Positions 25,401-37,871 of a DNA stretch of 64,000 nt are shown here, piece by piece. The DNA comes from Oscheius dolichura (Eukaryota > Nematoda > Chromadorea > Rhabditida > Rhabditidae). Location: assembly GCA_932521035.1 (NCBI GenBank), contig OW051495.1:8928001-8992000 (forward strand). Direction: 5' to 3'. The notes under the pieces are model-generated. The model saw nothing but the letters and a program-made list of their open reading frames with translations, was not told where the DNA came from and did not search any database. Numbering within the stretch: position 1 is the first letter of the stretch; the number at the start of each line of letters is the position of its first letter. The translations under genes were made by a program, and so were the position numbers.

Positions 25401-27618
25401 TGGAACCCGTCGGTTTGTGGACCGCTTCTGGAAGTGGAGCAACCGCCGGGATTGGGATTACTGCCAGTTTGACGGCCTTCTGTTCAAAAAGACGGCCAGA
25501 TTCAGCTGACACTTTGCAAAGTAACGAGTGTTCTCCCTAAAAACAGTATTTAGCCCTTTAAAATAAGCGAATTACCGGTCCAATGGATCGAAAAGCTGTT
25601 GGATTGGACAAGGTTAGTCTTCTATTAGCCATGGAGGCCTTCGTTCCAAGGCGGGAGGAGATGGGCTGTCCATCCAAAAACCAGTGAATTACGGCGTTTG
25701 TTCTGTAAAATGGGAGCGAGAATAAAATGTGTAAATGGTGGGAAACATACCCAAAAGAGGTGACACAGTCGAAATTCTCTTCAATTGGTGTAGCATGAAG
25801 AGAAATGGACCGATCTTCGGAGGTGAAGATTATTTCAAATTTGTTCGATGGTCTGAAAATGATTAAACTTTATTCTTTTCTACAGTAAGACTGGGAAACC
25901 ATGAAAGGATCAAATGTTTAAAAACGAACCCTTCAAAGCTCTCCGCCACTGTGAATTCATGAGAATAGGCTTCTCCTAGGCTGGAACTCGCCATGACTCG
26001 ATATTTCCCGAAGATTTCCCTTCCCCCACCAGCAATAACTAAATGTCCGTCAGCTGTAATGTAGTGGGATCCATTTGGAGAGACCTGAAACGGTGAACCT
26101 TGTTTCTATTTTGTCCACGTTGGTAAGATGACCCCCACCCTCCAATTGGCCGTATATTTGTTGCCTCTCTTCACCAGTTATGGACCAATACTTCCGTCTC
26201 CGGTTACCTCACTCCCCTGCTGCTGTTGCGAGTCCTATTGTCCTGTATATTACCCCACGGCTCTCCGCCCGTTCCCGCGCTGTCCCTCCTGTTTTGGGTA
26301 GCCCGCCTCCCGATAGGCTTCCTGACTCCCCTTAACACACAGTCTCATTGACCTGCATTTGTTTGCTCGACAGCTCAGCTGGTTCGGTTTTCGCCCCTAC
26401 CCTGCTGGGCGGTGGCTGTTGATGCCCGGTGTCCATTTGGAGGGGGAAGCTCACTCCGACGGTTACGCCTTCTCTATTGGCGCTGGGGATTTGAAGGCGC
26501 GCGTGGAAGCCAGAAGAAAAACAGACAGGCGATACCCGACCGTTTTAATTTGAAGAAGAGAAAAACACGGTGTAATGACTACAGTAAATAGGATGGATTT
26601 CTAAAAGAAGAAAAACAATTAGGGGGGTTAATTCGCTGCGAGACCTATAAACGGCCTTTATTTGCCTCCAGAGATCAAACTACGCGGGGGAAAGTGACAC
26701 TTCAGCAGGAAAAAAATACCGATTCCTACCTGGTTTCCATCCTTGAACCAAGAGAAACCTATTTCTTCTTGTGAAAAAGCTAATAGTTTCGGTCTCCGCA
26801 CGACAAAAGCTCCTCCAAGAGGAGCCGTAATGGAATAGTCAGCTGTTGAATGGTCAAAATCGTCGAAATCTACAAGAAACGGCTATTGTCAATCCCTGGG
26901 AAAGCAAACTAACATTGAACCGTGACGAGTGTTGACGGCGAGACGACCGTGGCTACAGAATTGCTGGCCACGCATCGATAGACACCACTGTCTTGCTTGG
27001 AGACGGAGGAAATCGAAAGAACACGGCTGCCCATGGGCAGAGGGTCGTCATTCTTGAGCCAGGAGATCTGAAAAGGGTAAAGTTTCCTCTCAAAGTTCAA
27101 AACTGTTTAGACCCCCCTGTTGACAGGCTTTTCCGCCGGAAGTAGTCATTTTCAAGTGGGAGGCTGCCGTTATCTTTTTGGGTCATCCTGTTATTTCGAA
27201 AATTTGCAATTCTCTGTTTAATGAGCTAGAGAACAATTAAAGAAACCATACTTATAGATTGAAATGTGAAAAACTAGCAGTAGAGAGCGATTCCATCCGT
27301 TTTAGACCTCCTACGGAATTTAGCAAAAGTTCGGGAAAAAACTAATGGAAGCCCGTTTTTTTTCGTGGAATTTCAATGTTTTGTCAAAATAATGGGTAAA
27401 ATTAATGTAGGGTGATATTTTTGATGAAAAATGGGAAAATAACTCACATTATCGGCATTCTCAACATGACATTCGAGAGTTAGCGGACTCTGATCCGGTG
27501 GTTCCAGCCGGGTATAAAATGCTTCTTCATTAAATTTTGGTCGATCGGCTACTATTAATTCGGCATCAATAATAATAAATATAAGTAGGGAGAATATAGA
27601 ATAAAGTGATATGGTCAT
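16455..27618 (-). CDS. rig-4: Sidekick/RIG-4 neural adhesion receptor
   Basis: Sidekick proteins are homophilic synaptic adhesion molecules. The gene reads from a signal peptide (ATG 27618, MTISLYSIFSLLIFIIIDA) through six Ig domains (about 27500-22800; conserved Cys and W, and D.G.Y.C-type strands such as KQDSGVYRCVA, PEDYGIYQCEVS and TDSGKYTCVA). Thirteen FN3 domains follow (about 22800-18200, each with a PxxV...ISW-type start). Then come a membrane helix (AIVAMSTFVIIVVVVACLCV, about 17560) and a cytoplasmic tail with DSVDSLQLADGNFVTF. The last exon, joined in phase after DHY, ends at 16455 in SGFSSFV, the PDZ-binding end known from vertebrate and fly Sidekicks. The 6 Ig + 13 FN3 count equals the Sidekick architecture. 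About 30 exons; length around 2,150 residues. The largest introns (25325-23826, 26727-26085) hold no gene I can see. No frame break was found. C. elegans RIG-4 is the named nematode orthologue. Confidence 0.9.
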
Positions 27619-30588
27619 CTCTCGTATCGCGTTAACATTGACGCCCCTGAAATTCTCTTTATTAAGGGAGAGAAAATATTGAGAAGAAGGCAGATGACTC
27701 AAGAATGGTCAAAAGGGGGCAGAAAAATCAATAGATGGAAATTGATACCAGGGGGTAAAAAGGGGGAGATGGTCGTCGTGGGGGTAGGCGGAAAAAAGGA
27801 GAGCATCAGATAAGATAACATGGCTACGGCAAACGAGCGTGATTCAAGGTTAGCTGTGAGATGACGAGTTTTCGAGAAGGGAATTTGCTTTTCAGGGGAT
27901 GAAAGAGCCATTTTCAGCCGTAGGAATCTACCGTTGGAAGCTTTTTTCACAGATTTCCACCAGAATTAGGGCCAAGTAAAAAGGAAGGTGCACTAGAACG
28001 GAAAAATAGCCTTTTCAGCCGGGAATGACCCGACTCCAGAGAAATTTGTTTATTAAGGTGAGGAAGAAAACGTTTTTCTTGAGAAGATACAGATAAAAAG
28101 AAGCTTGTAAACGATTTTCCGAGAAAAATGGCTGTGGTAAGGTGTAGACCCTCTAAAAAGGGTCGAAATAGACCCCTGCCCGGCTGACTCAGCCGAGACG
28201 GAAAAGGGAAGAGATGAAAGCTTTGCCGCCTGTGCTGGACGAACGAAAACTAAATAAATAAACTCGGAGGCATAGGACAACATTTACGAGCAGTGGGAGA
28301 GAGAGCGGAGCTGGTCGCTTGACCATCACGCGGCAAAATTCAAAAAGGAGCCGGTGGAAAAGAAGTATCGGCCAAAGTTTATATATACTCAATTCCTGGA
28401 ACTCTATTCATACAAAGGGGGAGTGTTTTTAGGCTCTCGGAACTATTCAACACCATTACACTGTTGTTAAAGGAACGGGGGAGGGATGCCGGCGAGGCGG
28501 CGGCCTTTTCCAGCCAAGAAAGGCCCTCAACAAGAGTCAAGTGGTCTCTTCCTGAACGGTGGGATCGGGAGAAAAACCGGGAGACGATGCGGGAACATTT
28601 AATGCGAACAGGAAGACGTTTACACGAGGAGACAGGGAGGCAATATTGAGGTCTCGGAGAGATATGATGAGACAGAACAGAACTCTCCCCTTCCAGTAGG
28701 TCAAACAAAGCCGAATTTTCAATAAATCCGTCTGGTAACGGTAAAAAACGATTGTTGAAGGTTGCCCGCCTAAAAGCCCCGGCTCTTATCTCCCCTTACA
28801 GTTGACCAGTCTTGTGTACACGAATATGGGGCATGCACCTGGCTGTGAAACACGAGTAGGATTCAAATTTCAAAACAAACGGGTCATCTCTATATCTCCC
28901 TCCCAGTTAAAAGTATTGGGTATTAATAGAGGTGTACAGCCAGTGGATAGGGATAGAATTGGAGGATAAAAATCAATTGTTTTTGCAGAAACAGGAGGGA
29001 TCATAACCCGCGGATACACGGAAATACGCTGTTAATTAGCGAGCTGTGGAACGTGTTAAAAGAGAGGATTTGCCTTAAACTGCTCGCAAAAAGAAGAAAT
29101 GTTAATGGTGGAAGCTGTAAAAAGCTTATATTTACAGCCTTTAGATGGCCCGCTATCGTAAAGGTACACTTTTGAGGGATGGAAGGAATGGCGCCTTTTT
29201 GGACAGAGAGGAGGCCTCTCCATATAAACACAACTGGCCAAAAGGGGTCGAGATAGTCTCTCTCTCTCGCTCTCGGCACGGAGTACGCAATATAGTGTGA
29301 TGAGTAGGTGAGTCGTGGGATAGGGCAAGGGAGAGGGAGGCAAGTTGGGGGGCTGTGAGGCTGCAATGGACAGGCCGAGGCGCGATACCCACAAGGTCGG
29401 TCCGCTCTTCGACGATGAGGGGCGGGCAGTCCACACACACAGAGACTCGCAGCAGAGAGAAGAGGAGGAGAGGAAAACAGTCCGTTCGCGCGTGGCAAGC
29501 TGACACAGATACCCCTATTCATTGTGAGGGAGCGGGGGATTTAGCCCCGACCACCAGCGGGTTAACCGCTACCGGTAGACAATTAGGGAATTAGAGGGGA
29601 GGGGTGGATGACAGCACAGGGACAGGTGACTGAGACGGTAATTGCCGCCGGTAGAAAGAGAGCCGAGATACCGACACTCCCGTCCATTGTAGCGGGCCAT
29701 ATTTATGGGATCAATTGACCGCTCTCTATAAAGAGCCTCCTTTAGCCTCCTTTGGGTCATGAGCAACCCAGCAAAATGCCTTGAAAGAGAGGACAATACG
29801 TTTTTGTTTGGGTTCCCAGCAGATGACGGCTCGGTGACAGGTCCAGTGGTTTTTAAAGGCGAGAAAATGAGCGCAGAATTGGAAGAAAGGACATTATGTG
29901 CTCGTTTTGCTCTTGCGCTGCAAATGGGCATTGTTTTACCGTTTTTTTGAGTTTTCAGGAGGAGGAAAAGAGGAAAAGAACATCTGGTTTCTAAAAAATT
30001 TGGTTTTCTAAAAAAGCGCCAAACAGGGCCAACAGATGTTTAAAAAAAAGCCTTTTAGAACGCAGAATTCCCCTCAAGCATAGTTCCTGCCGTCTTTTTT
30101 CGATCAGAAAGGAGAAATTCGGCTCTAGATTTTTTTGCCCTGTTAGTATACTCTCGCTCACCAAGAACCCGTCTAATTGCGTTCTCCCCTGTTTTTTTTC
30201 TTATGTAGTCCCGGAAAGAAATCTGAACTCCCTCCCCGGAAACCTAAATAAAGACATGTGGCTATGTATTCACAGAGGGTGGTGGTGGACTGCCGTTGCG
30301 CAAATAGAACTTCGCTATACTAGAAGGAAGAATAGAGCAAAAAGATAGTGGTCACCCTGTTTATGGAGGGGGAAAGAAATGGGGATGTATAGAGGGGAGA
30401 GGGGGAGGCAGAAAACGACGTCTGGAAAAGGTTTAGGAGAAGAGGAAATTGGTTATTCTTCCTGTCACCAAGGGTGACGAGAAGGGGGTGGGGCATGACT
30501 CCGAAGTGGGGGTGGCAGTAGTCCACAAAGTTTTTCTGTTCAAAAAATGGTCCCAAACCCAGTGGATGCTTTGGTAAAGGAGCTAGTC
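27619..30588. other. Sidekick upstream region, no gene seen
   Basis: Nearly 3 kb with long purine/pyrimidine-biased tracts and many short frames on both strands, none with motifs, conserved splice pairs or family resemblance. Being directly upstream of Sidekick it is the natural place for its neural regulatory sequence; that is inference from position. Confidence 0.4.
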
Positions 30589-32158
30589 ACTGAAAACCAG
30601 GAAAGCGAAAACCTTTCGCTTGTTTTAACGGGAAACTTACCTAAAAATGACAAAATATTTTTACTTTACTACCCGAAAACTTGTTTTCTATTGGAAGAAG
30701 GGAAGAAATAAAGTAATCACGCTTCATTGCGAATATTTTACCTTCTCATCACATGAAACAACCATGAAAAGATGAAATAATGCGAAAAACGCGTCGCTTC
30801 GAGACCTATGCGTGAAATTCAGTTCCCAACAGGACCTTCAAGCCGGAGTGCTTTTCGAGAAATCCCTCCGTGTCCTACGGAGATAATGTACCATTGACCT
30901 CCACCAAAAGGAAGAGGACCCCTCGGCAAGTAATAGAACGTGTATGCAGAGAGACCTTCTCCTCCCTGCTGCGAGTGGTCAGTAGCCTTGAGGTAAATAA
31001 ACAGACTCTAGATGCCAACCGGCTGTCGGCCCCCTCGCCCCGTATGCCGCCCGTCTTTTGTGGTCAATCTAACTAGTCTTCACACGGCTTGCTGCCGTTT
31101 TAGATTAAGAAAACGGCTCCCTCTCGCATTATTGCCCAGCAGAAAGGGAGAAAATCAAGGGGAAGGAGGACCTGTACTAGTGGAAGAGTCTCTCTCCTTC
31201 TCTATGGAATTTACATAATAACGTTAGGTGTGACATGATTAGAGCCGTCGCCTGGAGCAAGTAAGGAGTGCCCTCAATCAAGTGGACTTCGTTGAGCAGG
31301 GACTACTTTGATGAGTCGACAGGAAAGAACACAGGAAGTGAGGCGGGCAGCGAGCAAATTATTTTGCAGATTCGAACATAAAAAGCAAGGGAGAAGAGGA
31401 GTGAAGAGAGAGGAGAAAATCGGATGTAACTTCGTTAGAAACTGGTTAGGGACAAGGAGGATCTCCTCACTTTGGGGCTCTAGTGTTAGTGACTTTTCAA
31501 GCTGTCAACACTTTCTCTAATAGTCGGGTTTTCACGAGTTTTCCTACCTTCTTTCATTCAAAAGAGAAAGGGAGAAAGTATAGTAAAGTGGCCAGGAATA
31601 TTCCCTCCCCTTTGACCACTGGAAACAGGTGAAAATGACCAATACACTCGTGTGTATACTACTAATTACTTCCTATAACCAAAATAGAAACTAACCTGAT
31701 TGCTAGAAGCTAAAATTCGTAATTTCTCTTTGTAAACTGGCAACTAAAGAGCTGGAGTAGGCAGACGAATGTAGAGTATAGAAAATTGTGAAAATTCGAA
31801 AATTTTAAGCGACGCTTTCGGTCTTTTATTGTTCTGCTTACGTAGGCTAATTAGCCAAATATGGCTTTCCTTACAGCAGGTGGCGTTTTTATGCTAATTT
31901 GGGTCAAATTTTGACCCTGACCTATGAAAACATCTGCGTTTTTCGCTTTCCACCTGATTTTCCGCATTATTTCATCTTTTCATGGTTGTTTCATGTGATG
32001 AGAAGGTAAAATATTCGCAATGAAGCGTGATTACTTTATTTCTTCCCTTCTTCCAATAGAAAACAAGTTTTTGGGTAGTAAAGTAAAAATCTTTTGTCAT
32101 TTTTAGATAAGTTTCCCGTTAAAACAAGCGAAAGGTTTGCGCTTTCCTGGTTTTCAGT
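30589..32158. mobile_element. 1.57-kb element with long inverted terminal repeats
   Basis: The segment 30589-30797 and the reverse complement of 31934-32158 match over about 200 bases with only a handful of differences and one 17-base gap. Both outer ends begin ACTGAAAACCAGGAAAGCG. The interior of about 1.1 kb has short frames but no recognisable transposase, so this looks like a non-autonomous foldback-type DNA transposon. Target-site duplication is unclear: CTA occurs beside both ends, but with three extra bases on the left. The near-identity of the arms suggests recent insertion or arm-to-arm conversion. It lies between Sidekick and the first SDR gene. Confidence 0.75.
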
Positions 32159-32616
32159 CTAATTCCAGTCAAAAAGCTTCGTTCTACTGGAAATGCCCGC
32201 CGCCAAAGGTTGTTTTCCCGCTGTTGCCAAACAATAACAGCCGCTCGCCTTCTATTAGCTCTCTTTTGTTGTTTTCTTTACGATTTCCTGTGAAAAGAAC
32301 GGGAAAATTGGAGCAATGGCATTGTGACCCTTCCAAATTGCACAAGCCTCTGTTCCCGGGCCATTGCACTCTTATCGCGCCTCTTCCTGCGATTTTTGCC
32401 ATTGTGTGCGACAACACCGTCGATTGATTGTGTGTGCCATGATGACAAACGTTTGCTGTGTCTTTTGACCTTTTTGATACCATTACAATTCGAGCAAGGT
32501 GCAAGTGTTCCCCGCGGTTATAAACACCCCTTCCTAGAGTAAAGCCACCCCGTATTTTCTCTTTTCCCTGTACTTTGAACCCTTTCTCGCCTTTTTATTC
32601 TTATTGTCTAAAATTC
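32159..32616. other. Upstream flank of SDR gene 1
   Basis: About 460 bases between the inverted-repeat element and the SDR start region. It carries no recognised gene and is presumably the SDR promoter. Confidence 0.35.
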
Positions 32617-32624
32617 GAATTTAG
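32617..32624 (+). promoter_or_regulatory. Candidate spliced-leader acceptor of SDR gene 1
   Basis: CGAATTTAG ends two bases before the ATG at 32627, the arrangement seen at trans-splice acceptors in nematodes. The second SDR gene has the equivalent TTGTTGTAG two bases before its ATG (53111-53119), and the P-glycoprotein has TTCATTCAG three bases before its ATG. Transcript ends would be needed to prove it. Confidence 0.45.
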
Positions 32625-32626
32625 GA

Positions 32627-34184
32627 ATGGCTCTAGTTGGTCAAATTGCAGTGGTTACAGGCGCCTCAAGAGGAATTGGTCAGTTTCTTTCTTAAAGCTC
32701 TTTTGACAGAAATAAATAAATGTTTAGGAAGAGGAATCGCCCTGCAATTAGGAGACGCGGGAGCGACTGTTTATGTGACGGGAAGAAAGCCCTCGGATAG
32801 TGATGCAGCCAAGCTCGACTACATGCCACAATTGGACCAGACTGCTAAAGGTTCGATATTTTTACTCTCTTACAAAGGGGGCTGTACAGCTCTGATATCA
32901 TCCCCTTTGTTTCGGTGACGTTTTGTTTTGATATGTAAATGGCGACTATATTAATTATTCTCTTATCAATGGGATTACCTCTGAAGCGCCATGTTGGAGA
33001 GCCAGCCAACCCCAGATTTGGCGAGTAGTGGGAGTCTTCCTCAGTCAGCGTCATGATTTCGATTTTCCGAGCTTGGATAGGGTCACATTGAAAGGAAGTA
33101 AACGTCGGATATGTGTTAGAAATTCCATGACAACTTACTAAATTAAAGGGAAAAGGAGGTTTCCATTCAAGTTTAATGGTCAGACCGGCATAGAATTGGA
33201 AAATTAAGAGTATTTGTCTTAATGAAGGGCATTTTTCAGAAATAACCGAAAGAGGAGGCCGAGGAATCCCAGTCTACGTCGATCACGGCAATATGGACGA
33301 GGTGAAGACGCTCTTCGAGAAGGTTGAACGGGAAAACGACGGCCGTCTGGATATTTTGGTGAATAACGCCTATGCAGCAGTTAATGTGAGTATCTTCCTC
33401 CTTTTTTCCTATCAATTCTTTTCCAGACAATCAGTAAAAACATTGGAAAGCCGTTCTTCACATTGCCACCTGAGATGTGGGACGAGGTTAACAATGTCGG
33501 ACTGAGGAATCATTACTACTGTTCTGTTTATGCCGCCCGGATTATGGACAGGCAGAAGAATGGACTGATTGTGAACGTCTCTTCTGCTGGAGGATTACGG
33601 TAGGGTTTCTATCCTCGTTTGAGTCATGTTTTCCATTTTTAGATACCTGTTTAATGTTCCTTACGGTATCGGGAAACAGGCCTTGGATCGGATGGCCAAT
33701 GACATGGCAATTGAGCTGAAGCGCAGCAACGTGACGGTGGTGTCAATTTGGCCCGGCGCTGTGAAGACCGAATACATGGAGAAGGCCTACGACACGGAGG
33801 AGAAGAAGGCCAGGAATCCGGATGTGGCGAAGATCTTCGAAAATGGAGAGACTACCGAATATCCGGGGAAGGCCGTCGTCGCGCTGGCTAAAGATCCCAA
33901 CAGGATCAAGAAGACTGGACGGATTCTAATAACCTCCGATCTGGGATCAGAATATGGCTTTGTTGACATCGACGGTCAGTTTTTATTCAAATTCTTTATG
34001 AAGAAGCTTTTTTTGCCTGTTTTTCCTCGGTCAATAATCCCTTTTTGCAGGACGAGATCCACCCAACCTGCGCAGCATGTCCGGCATTCTCCGCAATATG
34101 GGCTACAAACAAACAGCTGGTTGGATTCCCGAGTGGATCAAGGTGCCCGGCTGGCTTCTCTGGACCGCTACGAGCCGCTTGTAA
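32627..34184 (+). CDS. DHRS1-like short-chain dehydrogenase/reductase, gene 1
   Basis: This is a classical SDR using NAD(P)H. Six exons: 32627-32678, 32728-32850, 33240-33385, 33427-33599, 33643-33974, 34051-34184. Motifs in order are the cofactor site VTGASRGIGRGIA, then the NNAYAA segment, the catalytic serine in VNVSSAGG, and the catalytic pair in VPYGIGKQALDR (YxxxK). The next helix has WPGAVKTE. The C-terminal extension after the Rossmann fold, with GYKQTAGWIPEWIKVPGW, is typical of DHRS1 and its nematode relatives, about 310 residues. DHRS1 reduces steroids and xenobiotic carbonyls at the ER; the substrate here is unknown. Intron 2 (about 390 nt) is long for the region. A close paralogue lies 20 kb away at 53.1 kb. 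Confidence 0.85.
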
Positions 34185-34659
34185 ATATTGTTTTTTCAAG
34201 GAAGATGAGACTTTTTGAATGAACAAACATCACAGATACAGGGACGCATAAATTATTTATTCCAACTGTTTGTTGAATACAATTATGACGGAAACTAGCT
34301 GGCCAACTCAATGCTCAACACTAACATTCCTCCCTGTATTGTCCCCCTTCTCCTTCTCTATTTTCCGTTCGCTTTTGCCCTCTTCTCTCCTCCGTTGATT
34401 CAAATATGTTTGCTCTATCAGCTGACTTTCACATGGATCGGAGAGGGCACGAATGGCCGCGGCAGTGGCATCAACAAGGCTTTCCCAATCACCTCTCAAA
34501 GTCCCTTGTTGTTCCCGTGTTGCTCCCCTCGGCTCACGTGGGATGGCGCCCTCTCTATTTGACGTAAACACCCGTCTTCCCCGACCCCTATATAAGACAC
34601 AACAGACGACTGGCTCCCAGTTCAGCAATAACTGAAATACGCTCTAGCTCCGCACAAAC
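34185..34659. promoter_or_regulatory. Promoter region of the 83-residue gene, with TATA box
   Basis: A CTATATAAG TATA-like element at about 34588-34596 lies some 65 nt before the ATG at 34660, with TTCAGCAATAAC at 34621 downstream. The rest of the interval, back to the SDR stop, has no gene. Confidence 0.5.
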
Positions 34660-35057
34660 ATGTCTGACAACGAAGTGAGTTCATTTCTATTCTCTTGGTG
34701 TCTAGTATCAAAGAACCTTTCTAGTTTTAATGGCTACTTATTAATACTCCAGTGCCCTTTAAATATAACCCAATAGTTTCAACTTTTCCAGACACCCAAG
34801 CAATTTCAGCGAGGTATCGTCGACAAAGCCAAGGATCTTGCCCACGATGCTGTCGAAACCGTAAAGGACGGATTTAATAAGTAAGCCAACCTCATTATTG
34901 ACTCCTCAATATTATTTTTTTCTCCAGGGTGGTGGGAAATGAGACCCGCCCTGACTACAAAGCCGAGCATCATCACAGTGAAGCCCCAATGGACTTCAAC
35001 GACAAAGGCGTCGAGTACACCGGCCCCAATGGCGAGAGAATGATTCGCCTGCCCTAG
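34660..35057 (+). CDS. Small hydrophilic protein of unknown function
   Basis: Three exons: 34660-34674 (MSDNE), 34792-34880, 34928-35057. The spliced product is about 83 residues: MSDNE, then TPKQFQRGIVDKAKDLAHDA, an amphipathic alternation with VETVKDGFNKVVGN, then an acidic His-containing stretch (DYKAEHHHSEAPMDF) and the ending GVEYTGPNGERMIRLP. There is no signal peptide and no membrane segment. The K/A/D-rich repeat resembles stress-induced hydrophilic (LEA-like) proteins in composition only; no homologue is recognised. Splice sites are canonical (GTGAG, GTAAG; TTCCAG, CTCCAG) and a TATA box sits at a sensible distance, so the gene is probably real and well expressed. Confidence 0.65.
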
Positions 35058-35345
35058 ATCTCTTCTAATTTCTTCGAGCTTTATTTTTCTTCATGTACAT
35101 ATGCTAAAAGATGCATTTACTCTCTAATAAATATTCCAATTTTCACTCTTTTCTTCATTTTGTTCCTTTTTGATCCAACAAAAGGCGAAAGAGCTCGCGA
35201 ACTAGTTGTACAAGGTGTAGAAATGTGTGGAATACAATAACCAATGAAGTTGTCTTCTATACCTGATAAGGCGCAATGTTTGCCTGGAAACAGAGTCAGC
35301 AGCGTGGAAAGACAGCCTATCACTTTGCCTCTCTGTTTTGCCCAT

Positions 35346-36396
35346 ATGACGGGGTTTTCTCTATTTTCTATTGCCCCAGCTCTTCTCGAGAAAACAATAA
35401 GAAAGGTTTTCTTTTCCTTTCTTTGCTCAAAAATGTTTTCAGCTAGAATCGAAAAGTTATTTTCGAATTCGACAGACATGCCACGGCGCGAATGAATTTA
35501 TTCGAAATAGCTCGACTATTTCTGTCTCCTGGTATGGTTACGGCCATTTCACATTTGACAAAAAGCGGGACTTATACGTTCTGAAGATAAATGGAGTACC
35601 GTTCGATGTTGATATAGATACCCTTTATGGGATCCGAATACATTCCCTTTTAACACCTGGTAGTAGCTTTTCCTCTTTTTTTTCTCTACTATAAATTTTT
35701 AGATATACCCAAAAATAATAAACAGCTGTGTAATTTACTGAAACACAATCGAATAACATGCAGAGAAGTGGAATTCTGGGGAGGTGAATGGAACGCAGAC
35801 CAGTGGGAGGCCTTCTTGAAGGTTTTGAAACCTATAAGTGCCAAGTTATACAGCAACCAATCTACTTTATATGAGCCTCTTCTTGCACAAAAGACTCTGG
35901 TAAGCTTATTCTTGACTTTATGGGATTTTAAAAAAGAAATCCGTGCACGTAACTCTGGAATCCGACGAAGTAGCCGATGTGACGGAGAAGCTCCTTGCCA
36001 CTGGATTTAGAGCGTTGTCGATTGATGTGCCATATTGCTCAACTTCATTTGCTCTATTCTGCTCTATTTTGAAGGTAAAGATTAACGGAATACATTAATT
36101 CATATTCCTCTTCCCAGCTGCTTTGTTCTACATCGTTTCCAAAGGTGCACAAGTTCAGGTTTTCTGTAGCGGGGCATGAAGATATGCCGCCTATAGACGA
36201 GTTAGAGAAGAAAATCTGTAAAGGATTACAAGGGCAGTTGCGTTCCTTCCGAGTGGAGAGGGTGAACCACGCCGTTGAGCGATCAGAAACTGTCAGAGCT
36301 GCGGTCGACATACCCTCTCACGTTTCCAACGGATGTATCTGTAAAATTACCATCAGTAACAGGAATCATTGCCAAGTAGAATACCACAAACTGTGA
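35346..36396 (+). CDS. F-box-like family protein, copy F1
   Basis: First of the plus-strand array. Exon 1 (35346-35405) MTGFSLFSIAPALLEKTIRK; exon 2 from 35443 with SYFRIRQTCHGANEFI and DTLYGIRIHSLL; exon 3 with LCNLLKHNRITC and FLKVLKPISAKL; exon 4 with TEKLLATGFRALSIDV; exon 5 with VHKFRFSVAGHEDMPP, ELEKKICKGLQGQL and IPSHVSNGCIC, ending VEYHKL. All exons are open and splice sites canonical, so it appears functional. It is the plus-strand counterpart of R1-R4 and keeps the same intron positions, showing one common ancestor. Confidence 0.72.
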
Positions 36397-36794
36397 GCGT
36401 CTCCATGTGGTCGCATTCTTGATTCAGAACTGATAAAAATAAATATCCCTCCGTAATTTTCTCTTTTAAAATTCTAGTAGCTTTGCCCCCAGTATTTCAA
36501 TTTTTCACTTTGTTAGATGTACATATGGTAGCCTAACATTTATTTTCTAATAAAGATTGCAAAATGCTCTGATTTTTTCCTGTTTGTCCCTATTTTTGCT
36601 AATTGGTTGAGCTTCTCGGTCAGAAATTGCGATGGAACCCATAAGCTAGTTCATTTTTGAAATAAATTTATATGACTGTTTAGAGTTTGCTCTCTACTAC
36701 AGATAAGACGCAATGTTTGCCTAAAAATGGAGGCCGCACACGTGGATGGGCGGGTTGTTCCCTGTGAATCAGTTCGCCGCCCTCTTGCATCAAT
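36397..36794. repeat. Upstream flank of F2, duplicated upstream of F3
   Basis: From about 36686 this flank is almost identical to that of F3 (from about 38069), including GATAAGACGCAATGTTTGCC. A shorter match, GATAAGGCGCAATGTTTGCC, precedes F1. The block is a candidate shared promoter of the plus-strand array. Confidence 0.5.
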
Positions 36795-37871
36795 ATGACC
36801 GGCTTTCTTCTACTTTCTATTGCTCCTGCTCTACTCGAGAAAACTATAAAAAAGGTACTTTGTTATTTTATTTTTCCAAAGAATCTTTCCAGCTTGAATC
36901 GAAAAGTTATTTTCGCATCCGGCAGACCTGCCGCGACGCTAATTATTTTATTCGAAACTGTTCGAATATTTCTATTCCGTGGAAGGTATACTGCGACTTT
37001 GATTTTGATAAAAAACGCGGCTTGTATGTCCTAAGCGGAACAAACTGTCAGGGAGTAAACTCATCCGAAGTTGATGCTGAAGCACTACATGGAATCCGGA
37101 TGGCCTCTTTGTCTTTGTGCGCACCTGGTCTCCCATAGTTCGTTTCCCTCTATTTATACTCGATTTTTAGAAAATAAGTCAAAAAGGTATAAGCAACTGT
37201 GTGTGAATCTACTGAAGAGGCATAAAATAACGTGTACAAGCCTTACCATAAGTGGATGGACCGCAAAACAATATGCAGCCCTGTTGAATGTTTTAAAGCC
37301 GGAAAGCGTCTGTGTATACTCTACTGTCTACTATCCTAATATGTACGAAGGCCTTCTTCTGCAAAAAAGTCTGGTATGTTTTACGCTATTCTTCTTCTTA
37401 TTCATTTTCAGAGAAATGTGTATATATCTCTCAAATCGGAGGATGTAACAAGTGCGACGGCGAAACTTCTCGCCGCCGGCTTCGAAGACCTGACCGTTCA
37501 TGTGACTCGCACCTCAACTCCATTCTATTTGGTTCACTCAATTCTGAAGGTGCAAAATAGATATAAAAGAGCTTATTGGTTTTTAGATACTCTGTTCTAC
37601 GCCGTTTCCAAAGATGCCCAAGTTCACCTTCATTGTAGAGGGCCGCCGAGATATGCCGCCATACGATGAGATAGAGGAGAAATTACGTGATGGACTACGG
37701 GGGCAGTTGCGTGACTTCCAAGCGTATACAGCGGCGTCCGCATTTGAGGAAGAAGACGTGGTCACAGCTGTAATTGATATACCTTTTTGGTCTCCCGACG
37801 AATGTACCTGTAAACTGACCATAAGAGACATGCTTCAGAGTTACATATGTGTAGAATATCATACGGCCTGA
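36795..37871 (+). CDS. F-box-like family protein, copy F2
   Basis: Exon 1 MTGFLLLSIAPALLEKTIKK; exon 2 with SYFRIRQTCRDANYFI and ALHGIRMASLSL; exon 3 with LCVNLLKRHKITC and LLNVLKPESVCVY; exon 4 with ATAKLLAAGFEDLTVHV; exon 5 with MPKFTFIVEGRRDMPP, EIEEKLRDGLRGQLRDF and IPFWSPDECTC, ending VEYHTA. All open. Both ends of the gene are nearly identical to F3 while the middle (late exon 2 through early exon 4) differs strongly, which points to gene conversion between the two. Confidence 0.72.

Noticed and set aside
28379..29931. Several open frames of 60-170 residues on both strands
   Set aside because: Low-complexity, no splice context or family motif, overlapping in all frames; purine-rich upstream sequence of Sidekick.
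32137..32560. Plus-strand frames upstream of SDR gene 1
   Set aside because: Overlap the inverted-repeat arm and the SDR promoter, no motif.
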